Source: Planctomycetaceae bacterium (GTDB lineage Bacteria; Planctomycetota; Planctomycetia; Pirellulales; UBA1268). From it: a stretch of DNA of 52,454 nt. This document shows, in pieces, positions 33,349 to 44,504 of this stretch. The translations under genes and the position numbers were made by a program. Within the stretch, counting starts at the first letter, position 1. Every line of letters begins with the position of its first letter. The stretch lies in assembly GCA_005791575.1 (NCBI GenBank), contig SXWA01000021.1:1-52454 (forward strand), given 5' to 3'. Under the pieces are notes generated by a model that was not told the DNA's origin, searched no databases, and saw only the letters and a program-made list of their open reading frames with translations.

Positions 33349-35343
33349 ATGCGATTCAAGGCGAGTGCGTGCCCGCGTGTTGCCGAGCATCGGATGGCAC
33401 CGGCCGCTATCCAGGCCGCGTTCAACGGCATCCTCGCCGCTGCCTCCCTGATGGGCTGCCCTGCGGCCCGCGCCCAGGTGACGACCGCGGCACCACCAGC
33501 CGCGACTGGCACACCAGCGCCGGCGGCCTCGACACCCGCGGTGCCACCGGCCGCGGTGCCGACGGCCATCGTCCCTCCTGGTGCTGAACCAGCGGTCCCA
33601 GGGGCTCCCGTCGCCGGGCCACAGGCCGCGGCACCGGCCACGGCGCGCAGCCAGGCTCCCACGCCGCCACTTGCCACGGCCGATCAGCCCTTCGTGCCCG
33701 GTAGTTCGGCCCCGCCAAGTGCCGTTCCCGGCGGACCCACCGCGCCAACTGCCGTTCCCGCGCCGCCGGAGACAGTGCCGGCCGACGTCGCCGGCGCGGC
33801 CCCCCAGGCCGCCGCCCCCGACCTGTCGCGATCGCTCGCCGACCTCGACATCGGCGGTCTGCGGGAAAGCTGGTCCGACACCCCGAGCGTCATCGGCGAC
33901 GGGTGCGCTCCGGCGGCGACGACATCGACCGTGGCGGTTGGAAGGATCGTGATCATCGCGCCGGGGCTCGCCGGCAACGGGAGCGCGCTCGTCGGACCGT
34001 TCCGCGCCTCGGCGAACGCACTGACCAACGGCAGCCTCAACAGCGTCCAGGCGATCCAGGCGGCGGGCTATCCGTCGTTCGTCCTCCCGGCCCAGCCGCT
34101 CGGCGACGTGCCGGGCACGCCGCCGGTGACGCTGCCGGTGGGCGGGGCGTCGCCGGGAGCGGGGATCACACCGGTCCAGTCACCCGCCTCGTACACCGCC
34201 ACCGCCGACACCATCTTCGCCACCAGCCCGGAACTCACCACGTCGCAGTATGCCAACCAGAATCCGCAGACGGTCTACGACGCGGCCGCCTCCGGAGCCC
34301 TGCCTGCCGACGCGGCGTCGAAGACGTCGCAGGACGCGTTTCTCTTCTACGACTACCTCGTGCAGGTCGAATCGACCGCGTTCGTGCCCGGCCTCAACGT
34401 CGGCTTCACCAAGCTGACCGAGAACGCCAGCCCGATCCCGCGCGACCGTGTTTATTTCAACTTCAGCTACTTCCACAACGCCAACATCAGTGCCGCCCGC
34501 GCCGACGTGAATCGCTTCGTGCCCGGATTCGAGAAGACGTTCTTCGACAATTGGACCTCGATCGAGGTCCGCACGCCGTTCGCCGGCACGCTCTCCAACT
34601 CGCAGCAGGTGTCGGGGCTCGGTGGCTGCGGGGGAATCTCGGAGTACCGCGACGTCGAGTTCGGCAACATGTCGGTGATCTTCAAGTCGTTCCTCCTCCA
34701 GCGCGACACCTGGGGGATCTCCGGTGGCGTGCAGATGCTCCTTCCCACGGCCGACTCCGTCTTCGTCAGCGGCGTCAATCAGCTCGGACAGCCGGTGAAC
34801 TTCGTCTACGTCGAGAACCAGTCGGTCCACGCCATGCCGTTCGTCGGCTCGGTCTGGGCCCCGACCGAGCGCTGGTTCAACCAGTTCATCTTCCAGGTCG
34901 ACGTCGATACCAATGGCAGCCCCGTCTACGTCAACGCCAACCAGCAGTCGGGGATCTCGCAGCAGCAGATGTCGAGCGCCGGAAGGGTGATCCTCCCCAC
35001 GCTCCTGTACACGAGCTTCTCCACCGGCTACTGGCTCTACACCTCCCGCGGCACGGGGCTGACCGGCTTCTCGCCGATGATGGAATTGCACGTCAACCAG
35101 GGGTTGACCGAGTTCCAACCGGTCGAAGCCTACGGCTACACGCTCGGCAACGATGCCGGCAGTATCTCGGTGATCAACGGCCTGGTGGGCTGCAACTTCG
35201 AGTGGAACCGCCGTTCGACCGCCACGTTCGCCTATGTGACGCCGCTCGGGGGGGGCCTCGATCGGTTCTTCGACGGGGAACTGCGGGCGTTCGTCAACTG
35301 GCGGTTCGGTCGGCAGAACCGGCTGACACGGGCGCAGTTCTGA
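33349..35343 (+). CDS. Probable outer-membrane beta-barrel protein with Ala/Pro-rich N-terminus
   Basis: This encodes 664 residues from ATG at 33349 with GAGGGGGG 7 bases upstream. A hydrophobic segment at about 20-42 ends in AARAQV, a typical signal-peptide end. Residues 43-165 are a low-complexity Ala/Pro/Thr linker. From about 320 on, amphipathic strands alternate: VYFNFSYFHNANI, WTSIEVRTPFAGTL, WGISGGVQMLLPT, FIFQVDVDTNG, TSFSTGYWLYTS, STATFAYVTPLG, and the protein ends RTRAQF-like with a terminal Phe, as expected for Bam-inserted barrels. I do not recognise a specific family or substrate. Both flanking gaps contain possible regulatory hairpins, and the gene seems monocistronic. Confidence 0.82.
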   Translation: MRFKASACPRVAEHRMAPAAIQAAFNGILAAASLMGCPAARAQVTTAAPPAATGTPAPAASTPAVPPAAVPTAIVPPGAEPAVPGAPVAGPQAAAPATARSQAPTPPLATADQPFVPGSSAPPSAVPGGPTAPTAVPAPPETVPADVAGAAPQAAAPDLSRSLADLDIGGLRESWSDTPSVIGDGCAPAATTSTVAVGRIVIIAPGLAGNGSALVGPFRASANALTNGSLNSVQAIQAAGYPSFVLPAQPLGDVPGTPPVTLPVGGASPGAGITPVQSPASYTATADTIFATSPELTTSQYANQNPQTVYDAAASGALPADAASKTSQDAFLFYDYLVQVESTAFVPGLNVGFTKLTENASPIPRDRVYFNFSYFHNANISAARADVNRFVPGFEKTFFDNWTSIEVRTPFAGTLSNSQQVSGLGGCGGISEYRDVEFGNMSVIFKSFLLQRDTWGISGGVQMLLPTADSVFVSGVNQLGQPVNFVYVENQSVHAMPFVGSVWAPTERWFNQFIFQVDVDTNGSPVYVNANQQSGISQQQMSSAGRVILPTLLYTSFSTGYWLYTSRGTGLTGFSPMMELHVNQGLTEFQPVEAYGYTLGNDAGSISVINGLVGCNFEWNRRSTATFAYVTPLGGGLDRFFDGELRAFVNWRFGRQNRLTRAQF

Positions 35344-35438
35344 TCCCGAGCGAGAACGTGGAGCCACGGAACGGGCGCGTCCGGCGGTGTCGCTGTCGCC
35401 GCACTCGCCACGGCATTCGCCGCCGAACACCCGTGCCA

Positions 35439-35469
35439 GGCCCCCCCAACCAACGGCAGGGGCCCTTTT
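35439..35469 (+). terminator. Possible intrinsic terminator after the barrel gene
   Basis: GGCCCC (35439-35444) and GGGGCC (35459-35464) can pair around a 14-base loop and are followed by CTTTT. It lies about 95 bases after the barrel stop codon. The stem is short and the loop large. Confidence 0.35.
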
Positions 35470-35470
35470 G

Positions 35471-35499
35471 TTGACCCTCTTTCAGGGGCGAAGTAGCCT
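35471..35499 (+). promoter_or_regulatory. Candidate promoter for the ELWxxDGT protein gene
   Basis: TTGACC (35471-35476, five of six consensus) and TAGCCT (35494-35499, three of six) are 17 bases apart. They lie 95 bases before the predicted ATG at 35594. Confidence 0.35.
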
Positions 35500-35593
35500 C
35501 CGGTCGGCAGTCTGGCCGATGAGGGGCGGCCAGGCCACGGGGCCGCTCGACCACCGGCGCACGTGGCCGCCAACCCGCTTCCCGAGGTGATTG

Positions 35594-38500
35594 ATGGCAT
35601 TCGCACGCCTGCTCGCGATGGCCCTGGGCACGCACCGGGGCCGGGCCCGGCGGGTGACCGGCACACGACGCCGACGCCAACAGCCCCCCGACGCGCGCCG
35701 TCTGGCGGCGCAGCCGCTCGAACCGCGCGTGCTGTTCGCCCTCGCACCGCCCACGTTCCTCGCCGACATCAACCGCACCACGCCCGGCAGCGGGCCCGCG
35801 GAATTCACCGTCATCGGTCCGACCGCCTACTTCACCGCCGATGACGGCAAGACCGGGGTCGAACTCTTCCGTACCGACGGCACGAGCGCCAGCACGCGGC
35901 GGATCCTCGATCTCCTGCCGGGGGCCGCGGGATCGTTTCCGCGCGAACTGACGGCGCTGGGAACCACGCTGTTCTTCGTCGCCGACGTGGACGGCTCCGG
36001 TGGCCAGTTGTTCCGCACCGATGGCACCGCCGCCGGCACCGTGCGTGTCGAGGACACCGGCAGCGGGGGTAGCCCGTCGCAGACGCTGCCCCTACCGCGC
36101 AATGCCACCAACCTGACGGCCGTCGGTCCGACGCTCTACTTCACCGCCGACGACGGTTCGAAGGGGACCGAGCTGTGGGTCACGGACGGAACCCGTGCCG
36201 GGACGACCGTCGTCGCCGACATCCACTCCGGTTCCATGGGCTCCTTCCCGACGGAGCTGACCCCCTTCGGCACGCGGGTCGTGTTCAGCGCCGACGACGG
36301 CACCAATGGCCGGGAGCTGTGGGTCTCCGACGGCACGCTCGTCGGCACGTTCATGGTCGGGGGTCTCGCGAACGGCTTGTCCGGCTCCGCCCCCGCCGAC
36401 ATGACCGTGGTCGGGGGGAACCTGTTTTTTGCCGCCAGCGGATTCGCCATCGGCCGGGAACTCTGGAAGTGGGACGGCGCCGCGAGCGAACCGAGCCGCG
36501 TCGCCGACATCCAGGGCACCGCCGGCAGCTCCTCGCCGCAGGATCTGACAGCGGTCGGCGGGGCTCTCTATTTCACCGCCGAAGCATCCTCCAGCGACCG
36601 TGAACTCTGGATCTCCGACGGCACGCCCTCGGGCACCCGGCTGGTCGCCGACATCGGGCCCGGCTCGGTGGGATCGCAGCCCGCGAACCTGACCGCGGTG
36701 GGCGACACGCTGTTCTTCACCGTTCCATCGACGACGTCGTTCTTCCAGCGGTCCCAGCTCTGGCGGTCGGCGGGGACCCTGGCGACCACGGTTCCGATCG
36801 ACAGTGGAGTGCCTGCCGGCGACTTCGACGATCCGCGGCGGCTGACGGCACTCGGCAGCGACCTCTACTTCTTCGCCGGCGGGCAGCAGCTCTTCAAGGC
36901 GGGTCCGACAGCCAAGCAGGCCATGCTCGTCCGCGACATCGACCCCGGGCAGACCACGACCAACTTCTCGTCCGCCAGCTTCGCCGCGATGGCGGTGCTC
37001 GACGGGTCGCTTCTCTTCGCTGCCGACGACGGCCAGACCGGTGACGAGCTCTGGATCTCCGACGGCACCTCGGCCAACACCGCCCTGCTCCGTGACATCA
37101 AGACCGCCCCCACCCGGGATTCGCTCGACGAGTCGGCGTCATACATCGCCGCGGCGATCAACGGCACGACCTTCTTCACCGCCGACGACGGGATCCACGG
37201 CAGCGAATTGTGGAAGACCGACGGCACCACCGCCGGCACGGTGATGGTCAAGGACATCCTTCCCGGTCGACAGGGGAGTTTTCCCTCCGCCGCGGTCGCC
37301 GTCGGCGGGACGCTTTACTTCGTCGCCGATGACGGCGTCCACGGGAGCGAGCTGTGGAAGAGCGACGGCACGGCGGCCGGCACCGTCCTCGTCAAGGACA
37401 TCGCCGCCCCGGGCGCCGCCGTCGGTTCCGTCCTCGGAAGCTTTCCCAACAAGCTGACCGCGCTGGGATCGACGCTCGTCTTCGCCGCCGACGACGGGGT
37501 GAACGGCCGCGAGCTCTGGGCGTCGGACGGCACCGCGGCCGGCACGCGGATGATCGCCGACATCAACGTTCAGCCTGGTGGTCAGGGGACATTCGGCAGC
37601 CGGCCCAGCAGACTCACCCGTTTCGGCTCGTCGATCCTGTTCGGCGCGGATGACGGCATCCATGGCGACGAACTGTGGGTGACCGACGGCACCACCGCCG
37701 GCACGCGCATGGTCGCCGACATCAACGGCACGAACACCGACGCCATAAGAGGCAGTAATCCGGAGCAATTCGCCGTCCTCGGCTCGTTCGTCCTCTTCAG
37801 CGCCTTCGACCGCGTGCATGGCATTGAACTGTGGCGGACCGACGGTACGTCGGCCGGCACACGCCTCGTCGCCGACATCGACCCGGTCTCCGACAACACC
37901 AGTTTCCCGCGCGACATTACCCCGTTCCGCTCCTTCGCCCTGTTTACCGCGTATCGGTCGGACGTCGGCACGGAGTTGTGGCGTACCGACGGCACCGCCG
38001 CCGGCACGACGCTGGTGCTCGACATCAACATCTCGTCCCCGAGGGCCGACAGCTCCCCCGGAGACCTCACCGTCTTCAACGACACCGTCTATTTCGCCGC
38101 TGATGACGGCACCCACGGCCGTGAACTGTGGCGCTCCGACGGCACGGCGGTCGGCACGGCACTCGTCGCCGACCTGCTCCCGGGCGCCGAATCCTCCATT
38201 CCGTCCAGCATCGTGGCCGACACGCAGGCCGCCGACGCGTTTTTCTTCATCGCCTTCACCGCGACGGGCCCGACCCTGTTCGGCTCCGACGGGACCGCCG
38301 TCGGCACGACGCCGATCGAGATCGCTCCAGGATCGACCGGTGTCAACCCGCTGATCATCGGGATCGGCGCTGGCAGCCTGTTCTTCGGCGTCGACGATGG
38401 CGTCCATGGCGTCGAACCGTGGCGGATCAGCCTCCGCCAGACGCTGCCGCCGGCCGTCGTCGCCACGACGCCGATTCCCGCGGGGCTGTACCGCGCCGGC

Positions 38501-40666
38501 GACGTGCTCCTGTTCACCGTCCAGTTCAGCGAACCGGTGACCGTGTCGGGGTTTCCTTTCGTCGGCCTTTCGATCGGCAGCCGTGCCCGCCGCGCCTACT
38601 TCAACGGCAGATCGGGGACGACCACGCTCCGGTTCCGGCACGTCGTCCAGCCGGGCGACAACGATCCGGACGGGATCGCGATCGCGCGGCTGATCGACCT
38701 CAACGGCGGCTCGATCCGCTCTTCCGGCGGCATCGCCTCCCTGCTCGCCCTGCCTTCGATCGACTCGTCGCTGGTGCGCGTCGACACCACCCCGCCGCGG
38801 ATCGTGTCGTTCTCCTCGGCCACGGCCGACGGCACGTACGGCGTGGGGGCGGCGATCGAGATCCTCGCCACGGCGTCGGAGACGGTCCGCGCGGGCGCCG
38901 TGATCCCGGTCAGGCTCGACACCGGCACGGTGGTCCAACTGCGGGCCAACACGGCCGGGAGCCGCCTCCAGGGCATCTACACCGTCACGGCCGGGCAGGC
39001 CTCCCCCCGCCTCACCGTGGCGTCGTTCACGGTGGGCAACGCGCTCGATCTCGCGGGCAATGCTCTTCAGTCGGTGCAACTGCCGACGGGCGCGGCGAAC
39101 ATCGGCGGTTCGAGCCGGATCGTGATCGACACCCGCAGCGCCGTGGCCCCGGCGGTCTTCGCCGCGGGGGGTGACGGCCGCCCGGGCGGCTGGGCTCCCG
39201 AATACGGCTACACGCGGGCCGATGCCACCACGCTGCGGATCGGCGCCGTGTCGGCGGGTCAGGTCGGGTTCTTCACCGCCGGCATGCCCCTCGCCGTGAC
39301 CCCCGTCGGAGCCGATACGCCGCTGCTGGCGACGGTCCAGTCGGCGGAATACGACGCCACGACGCGTTCGATCCTCGTGCGCATCGACCGCACGCTGCCC
39401 GAGGCCCCGCTCCGTGGCACCGTCCTCATCGGCTTCGGCGACGTCCCCGCAGCCCGGCTGGTGAGCGTGGGAACCGGCACCACGCTCCGTGAGGTGACTG
39501 TTGCCGACCTACTCGCCGCCTCCTACACCCGCGCATTCGCGGCCCGCTTCCAGGGGGGCCTGCGGGTGACCGCGGCCGACTTCGACGGCAACGGCGTCGC
39601 CGACATCGTCACCGCCCCCGGCGCAGTGCCCGACCGCGCCGATCCGGCGACACCGGGCGGCACGTTGGCGGGGGCCTTCGGCTCAGCGCTCGCCCGGGTG
39701 GCCATCTTCGACGGTGCAGGCGCGTGGGCACCGGCCACGCTCAACATGAGCGCGGTGTTTGGCGACCGCCCGGTCGGCGGCCTGCTCGTGGCCGCCGGTG
39801 ACCTGCGGACCGACGCCACCGGCAGCGGCCGGACCGAACTCGTCGTCGCCGCCGGCAGCCGGCTGGCGATTTTCGACGTGCTGGTGGTCGCGCCGGGGGC
39901 GCGACCGGTCATCCGCCCGACGCCGCTGCAGGTGATCGATCTGGCAGGCACGGCGACCGGAGTGACGACGGGGCGCTTCTGGGCCGATGGCGGGCTCGAC
40001 GACGTGGTCATCGCCCTCAGTGTCACCGCCGGCAATCCGGCCGCCGCGCGGAGCACGTCGATCGAGATCCGCAGCGGCGCCACGCTCGCCCTGCGCACCT
40101 CCTTCACCGCCTCCTCGTCGGTCGAAGCGGGGCCGACCCGGGCGCTCGTCGACGTGTTCGCCGCCGGTGCATCGCTGGCCGCCGGCGACTTCGACGGGGA
40201 TTCCAAGCCGGATCTCGCCCTCGGTGCACAGGCGGGTGGTCTCGCCAACTTCCGGGTGCTCGGCAACGAGGTGGTCACGTCGGCCCTGGCGACGAGCGAC
40301 CCGGCAGGCTTCGCCAGGCTGGTCAGCGGTCAGCTGGCGACGACGGGGCGATTCGGACAACCGCGGATCGCCGGCACGGCGTGGCGACCGCTCGGCGGTC
40401 CCGATTTCTTCACCCCCGGCGAGGCCACGGGGCCGACCGGGGGTGGTATCAACGCGCCGCTGGCGCTCGTCGCCGCCGGACGGACGGCCGACGGCCGCAC
40501 CCGGCTGTTCGCCGCCCTCGGGGCCACGAATCTGACCACCAACACGGTCCGGGAGTTCGCCTTCCGCAGCGATGTCGGCTGGACAGCGCCGCTCTCCTTC
40601 AGCGTCCTCGATGGCACACCCACCAGCGCCCGCTTCCGGATCGGCAGTGGGCTGAGGCTGGGCTGA
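35594..40666 (+). CDS. Giant secreted ELWxxDGT-repeat and FG-GAP protein
   Basis: This encodes about 1690 residues from ATG at 35594, with GAGGTGA at 35584-35590; TTG at 35591 is directly adjacent. The N-terminus is Arg-rich and leads to QPLEPRVLFALAPP, the LEPR-type motif seen at the start of many very large planctomycete exported proteins. From about 55 to 960 come about 17 repeats of roughly 47-50 residues, each with FTADDGxxGxELWxTDGT followed by AGT; several copies are degenerate (for example ELWKWDGA, QLWRSAGT, QLFKAGPT). The middle (about 960-1240) has Ig-like stretches with VQFSEPVTVSGFP. The C-terminal third carries FG-GAP-like repeats, ADFDGNGVADIV and GDFDGDSKPDLAL, which bind calcium in related proteins. 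The likely role is at the cell surface or in the matrix. The function is unknown. Confidence 0.9.
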   Translation: MAFARLLAMALGTHRGRARRVTGTRRRRQQPPDARRLAAQPLEPRVLFALAPPTFLADINRTTPGSGPAEFTVIGPTAYFTADDGKTGVELFRTDGTSASTRRILDLLPGAAGSFPRELTALGTTLFFVADVDGSGGQLFRTDGTAAGTVRVEDTGSGGSPSQTLPLPRNATNLTAVGPTLYFTADDGSKGTELWVTDGTRAGTTVVADIHSGSMGSFPTELTPFGTRVVFSADDGTNGRELWVSDGTLVGTFMVGGLANGLSGSAPADMTVVGGNLFFAASGFAIGRELWKWDGAASEPSRVADIQGTAGSSSPQDLTAVGGALYFTAEASSSDRELWISDGTPSGTRLVADIGPGSVGSQPANLTAVGDTLFFTVPSTTSFFQRSQLWRSAGTLATTVPIDSGVPAGDFDDPRRLTALGSDLYFFAGGQQLFKAGPTAKQAMLVRDIDPGQTTTNFSSASFAAMAVLDGSLLFAADDGQTGDELWISDGTSANTALLRDIKTAPTRDSLDESASYIAAAINGTTFFTADDGIHGSELWKTDGTTAGTVMVKDILPGRQGSFPSAAVAVGGTLYFVADDGVHGSELWKSDGTAAGTVLVKDIAAPGAAVGSVLGSFPNKLTALGSTLVFAADDGVNGRELWASDGTAAGTRMIADINVQPGGQGTFGSRPSRLTRFGSSILFGADDGIHGDELWVTDGTTAGTRMVADINGTNTDAIRGSNPEQFAVLGSFVLFSAFDRVHGIELWRTDGTSAGTRLVADIDPVSDNTSFPRDITPFRSFALFTAYRSDVGTELWRTDGTAAGTTLVLDINISSPRADSSPGDLTVFNDTVYFAADDGTHGRELWRSDGTAVGTALVADLLPGAESSIPSSIVADTQAADAFFFIAFTATGPTLFGSDGTAVGTTPIEIAPGSTGVNPLIIGIGAGSLFFGVDDGVHGVEPWRISLRQTLPPAVVATTPIPAGLYRAGDVLLFTVQFSEPVTVSGFPFVGLSIGSRARRAYFNGRSGTTTLRFRHVVQPGDNDPDGIAIARLIDLNGGSIRSSGGIASLLALPSIDSSLVRVDTTPPRIVSFSSATADGTYGVGAAIEILATASETVRAGAVIPVRLDTGTVVQLRANTAGSRLQGIYTVTAGQASPRLTVASFTVGNALDLAGNALQSVQLPTGAANIGGSSRIVIDTRSAVAPAVFAAGGDGRPGGWAPEYGYTRADATTLRIGAVSAGQVGFFTAGMPLAVTPVGADTPLLATVQSAEYDATTRSILVRIDRTLPEAPLRGTVLIGFGDVPAARLVSVGTGTTLREVTVADLLAASYTRAFAARFQGGLRVTAADFDGNGVADIVTAPGAVPDRADPATPGGTLAGAFGSALARVAIFDGAGAWAPATLNMSAVFGDRPVGGLLVAAGDLRTDATGSGRTELVVAAGSRLAIFDVLVVAPGARPVIRPTPLQVIDLAGTATGVTTGRFWADGGLDDVVIALSVTAGNPAAARSTSIEIRSGATLALRTSFTASSSVEAGPTRALVDVFAAGASLAAGDFDGDSKPDLALGAQAGGLANFRVLGNEVVTSALATSDPAGFARLVSGQLATTGRFGQPRIAGTAWRPLGGPDFFTPGEATGPTGGGINAPLALVAAGRTADGRTRLFAALGATNLTTNTVREFAFRSDVGWTAPLSFSVLDGTPTSARFRIGSGLRLG

Positions 40667-40692
40667 GACGTGCGCGGCACGCGGGTCGCCCT

Positions 40693-42753
40693 TCAGGGCT
40701 CGATCCAGGGCTCGTGGCGGCGGTAGCGTTCGAGCCGATTGGTGAACTCGGTCTTCTGGGCATCGTCGGCAGCCAGGCCGATCGCCTCCTCCATCGTCCG
40801 GACCGCCTCGTCCCACTCGCCGCTGGCGGCCAGCACCGCCGCCAGGGTGTCGAGCGACTGCGATCGCTGATCGGCTTCGACGAGCGCGAGCGCGTCGGTG
40901 GCCATCCGCCGCGCCTCGGCCAGTTCGCCGGCACTCGATCCCCGCCTGGTGGCCCGTAACCAGGCGAGGGTGTTGAGCACGTCCCACCGGCGCACGCTCG
41001 TGCCGTCTTTGGCACGGAGAGCGAGCGTGGGGTCGTCGGTGAAAACCTGTTCGAGGAGGACGAGAACGGGGATCTGTTGATCCTGCTGCCGAGCGACGTC
41101 GGCCTTGGTCTGCAGGTCCCAGAGCACTTTGGCGAGCGTCTCCGGGGCCTTTGCATGGGCGATCGCATACTCCGCCGCCGCTGCCGCGTAGGACTTCTTG
41201 GCCTCGAGATCCTTGGCCCGCGCGAGGGCCGAGATGGCGCTTTCCCCACCCGCTGCCTGCGGACGATCGGCGGCGCTACCAGGCACGACCCGCGGAGGGA
41301 CTGGCGTGGCCGACACCCCACCTCCAGCCGTTGCGGCCGGCGCCGGGCCGGGGTTGGCCGCGCCACCTCCCCCCCGGGTCCAGATCGCGTAGCCCACGCC
41401 GGCGAGCAGCAGGGTGGCTGCCGTGATACCGGCACCGAGCACCAGTGACCGGTGCGCCGCCGGAGCATCGGTCCGCAGGGAGGCGTGAGGCGCGGGCGGG
41501 ATCGCCGTGGTCTCGTCGCGGGTGATCGCGGCGGCAACCGATTCGGTCCTCACCCCCGGCGTGCCTTGCCGATCGGCCAGGCTCGCCGTGTCGAACGCGG
41601 ACGGGGCGCTCGCCTTGAGCGTGCGCACGAAATCGCCGCACGACTGGAACCGCCGCGCGGGATCGACACTCAGGGCCCGCTGCAGGATCCGTCTCTCGGC
41701 CTCCGGGAGTTTCGCCAGGTCGAGCACCCCGTCGATCTTCGCGCGCATGATCGCCACGGGATTCAACTCGGTGTAGGGCAGCCGCCCGGTTCGCAGCTCG
41801 ACGTAGGTGAGCGCCAGCGAGTATTGGTCGGTCGTGGGGGCGGGATCGTACGGCGGCGACACCATCTCCGGAGCGGCGTAGGCGAGGCTGGCCATCGTGT
41901 TGGAGGTCGCCCGCACCTCTCCCTGCGCGCGGGCGAGACCGAAATCACAGACCTGCACCACGTCGCCCACCAGCAGCATGTTCTGCGGCTTGATGTCGCA
42001 GTGCTGCACGGCGGTGATGTTTTCACCACCGGTCCGCGAACGGCTGTTGAAGTGGTCGAGGGCGAGGGCCGCCTGCTGCATCCACTGGATCACCTGCCCG
42101 GGCGGCAGTCCCTCCTCGCCGCCCCGCCTCGCCTCCTTGAGGCGGTCGAAGAGCGTCTGGTCGCCGAGCCCCATCGCCACGATCAGCTCCAACGATTCGA
42201 GGCCATCGGCCTCCGTGTCGCGATCGTCGCTGGCGGTCACCGCGCCCGGCACCGCGAGGATCCGCCTCTCGGCCTCCGCCACCTCGGTGGTGTCGAGCAC
42301 GTGGCCTTCCTTCGACTTCAGCCAGACCCCGAACATCGGCACGATGTGGGCGTGGCGGATGTTCTTGATCGTCTGCAGGGCGCGGAACTCGCGTCCCCCC
42401 TCGCGCCGACCGAGGTTGGCGAGGATCTTGATCGCCACCCCCATGCCGCCGGGGGCCTCGGCGCGCCAGACCTCGCCGAAGCCTCCGCGGCCGATCGGCC
42501 GTGTGAGACGGTAGCCGGGCAGGATCATGTCGCCGGGCTGGTAGGGAAAGGTGGCCACGCGCCGCGGTCCGACCGCCATCGCGATCGTCGCTGCCGGGTC
42601 GATCGGCGCCGTAGTGGTGGCCGGTCGGTCGGGCACCGCCGGCGCCCGCGCATCCAACGGAGCGGTGGCGGATGCGTCACCGAGGGGGCACGTCTCGTTC
42701 AGGCCGTCGCCCACTCGCACAACCTCCCCGTCAGCCGCATTTCGTTTCTCCAT
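40693..42753 (-). CDS. Transmembrane Ser/Thr protein kinase (non-RD type)
   Basis: This encodes 686 residues from ATG at 42753. A disordered N-terminus (about 1-75) precedes a Hanks-type kinase domain (about 80-385). The glycine loop is GRGGFGEVW (88-96), the ATP lysine is in VAIK (Lys109), the catalytic loop is HCDIKPQN (251-258), the metal loop is DFG (270-272) and APE lies at 294-296. The HRD arginine is Cys252, so it is a non-RD kinase. About 40 residues are inserted around 145-185. One membrane segment lies at about 433-458, followed by a Pro/Ala-rich linker and a helical extracytoplasmic part with TPR-like stretches (about 520-680). It is convergent with the ELWxxDGT gene, with a gap of 26 bases. 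Confidence 0.92.
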   Translation of the reverse strand: MEKRNAADGEVVRVGDGLNETCPLGDASATAPLDARAPAVPDRPATTTAPIDPAATIAMAVGPRRVATFPYQPGDMILPGYRLTRPIGRGGFGEVWRAEAPGGMGVAIKILANLGRREGGREFRALQTIKNIRHAHIVPMFGVWLKSKEGHVLDTTEVAEAERRILAVPGAVTASDDRDTEADGLESLELIVAMGLGDQTLFDRLKEARRGGEEGLPPGQVIQWMQQAALALDHFNSRSRTGGENITAVQHCDIKPQNMLLVGDVVQVCDFGLARAQGEVRATSNTMASLAYAAPEMVSPPYDPAPTTDQYSLALTYVELRTGRLPYTELNPVAIMRAKIDGVLDLAKLPEAERRILQRALSVDPARRFQSCGDFVRTLKASAPSAFDTASLADRQGTPGVRTESVAAAITRDETTAIPPAPHASLRTDAPAAHRSLVLGAGITAATLLLAGVGYAIWTRGGGGAANPGPAPAATAGGGVSATPVPPRVVPGSAADRPQAAGGESAISALARAKDLEAKKSYAAAAAEYAIAHAKAPETLAKVLWDLQTKADVARQQDQQIPVLVLLEQVFTDDPTLALRAKDGTSVRRWDVLNTLAWLRATRRGSSAGELAEARRMATDALALVEADQRSQSLDTLAAVLAASGEWDEAVRTMEEAIGLAADDAQKTEFTNRLERYRRHEPWIEP

Positions 42754-42838
42754 GACGGCATTCCCGCTGGCGATCCCGCGGCACCTCCGGCCCCGATCCG
42801 AAATGTACCACCCATCGTGCTGGGGCGCCGTTCGGTCG

Positions 42839-42867
42839 CTGCCCAGCGGAGGTGCCCCCTCTACAAT
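42839..42867 (+). promoter_or_regulatory. Candidate uvrC promoter placed very close to the start codon
   Basis: CTGCCC (42839-42844) and TACAAT (42862-42867) are 17 bases apart. The -10 matches five of six consensus positions. It ends 8 bases before the ATG at 42876, so a transcript from it would have almost no leader. Confidence 0.35.
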
Positions 42868-42875
42868 CGGCCGTC

Positions 42876-44252
<1,377 letters not shown>

Positions 44253-44414
44253 CCGGCGGCACCAACGGGCGCACCGGGGCAGCGGATCGCAGCATCGCGC
44301 ACCCGACGGCACGAGGCGCAAGCGCTTCCCCCGCATCGGTTTGGGGCGACCCGATCGCGGCCGCCGTGCCCCCATCTGCCGGCCGCGTGCCACCACTGCA
44401 CCCCCTTCCAGGAG

Positions 44415-44443
44415 TGGAAGGCCACGGCCGACCGATCTATATT
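44415..44443 (+). promoter_or_regulatory. Candidate promoter for the DUF1501 gene block
   Basis: TGGAAG (44415-44420) and TATATT (44438-44443) are 17 bases apart; the -10 matches five of six consensus positions. The region is otherwise very GC-rich, so this AT-rich hexamer stands out. The predicted leader is about 55 bases. The rest of the gap from 44253 shows nothing clear. Confidence 0.4.
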
Positions 44444-44504
44444 CAGGCTGCTCGGTTCCTGGGGTCGGTGGGTCGGGAATCGTGTCCTTCCGGGGGGCGA
44501 CGAG

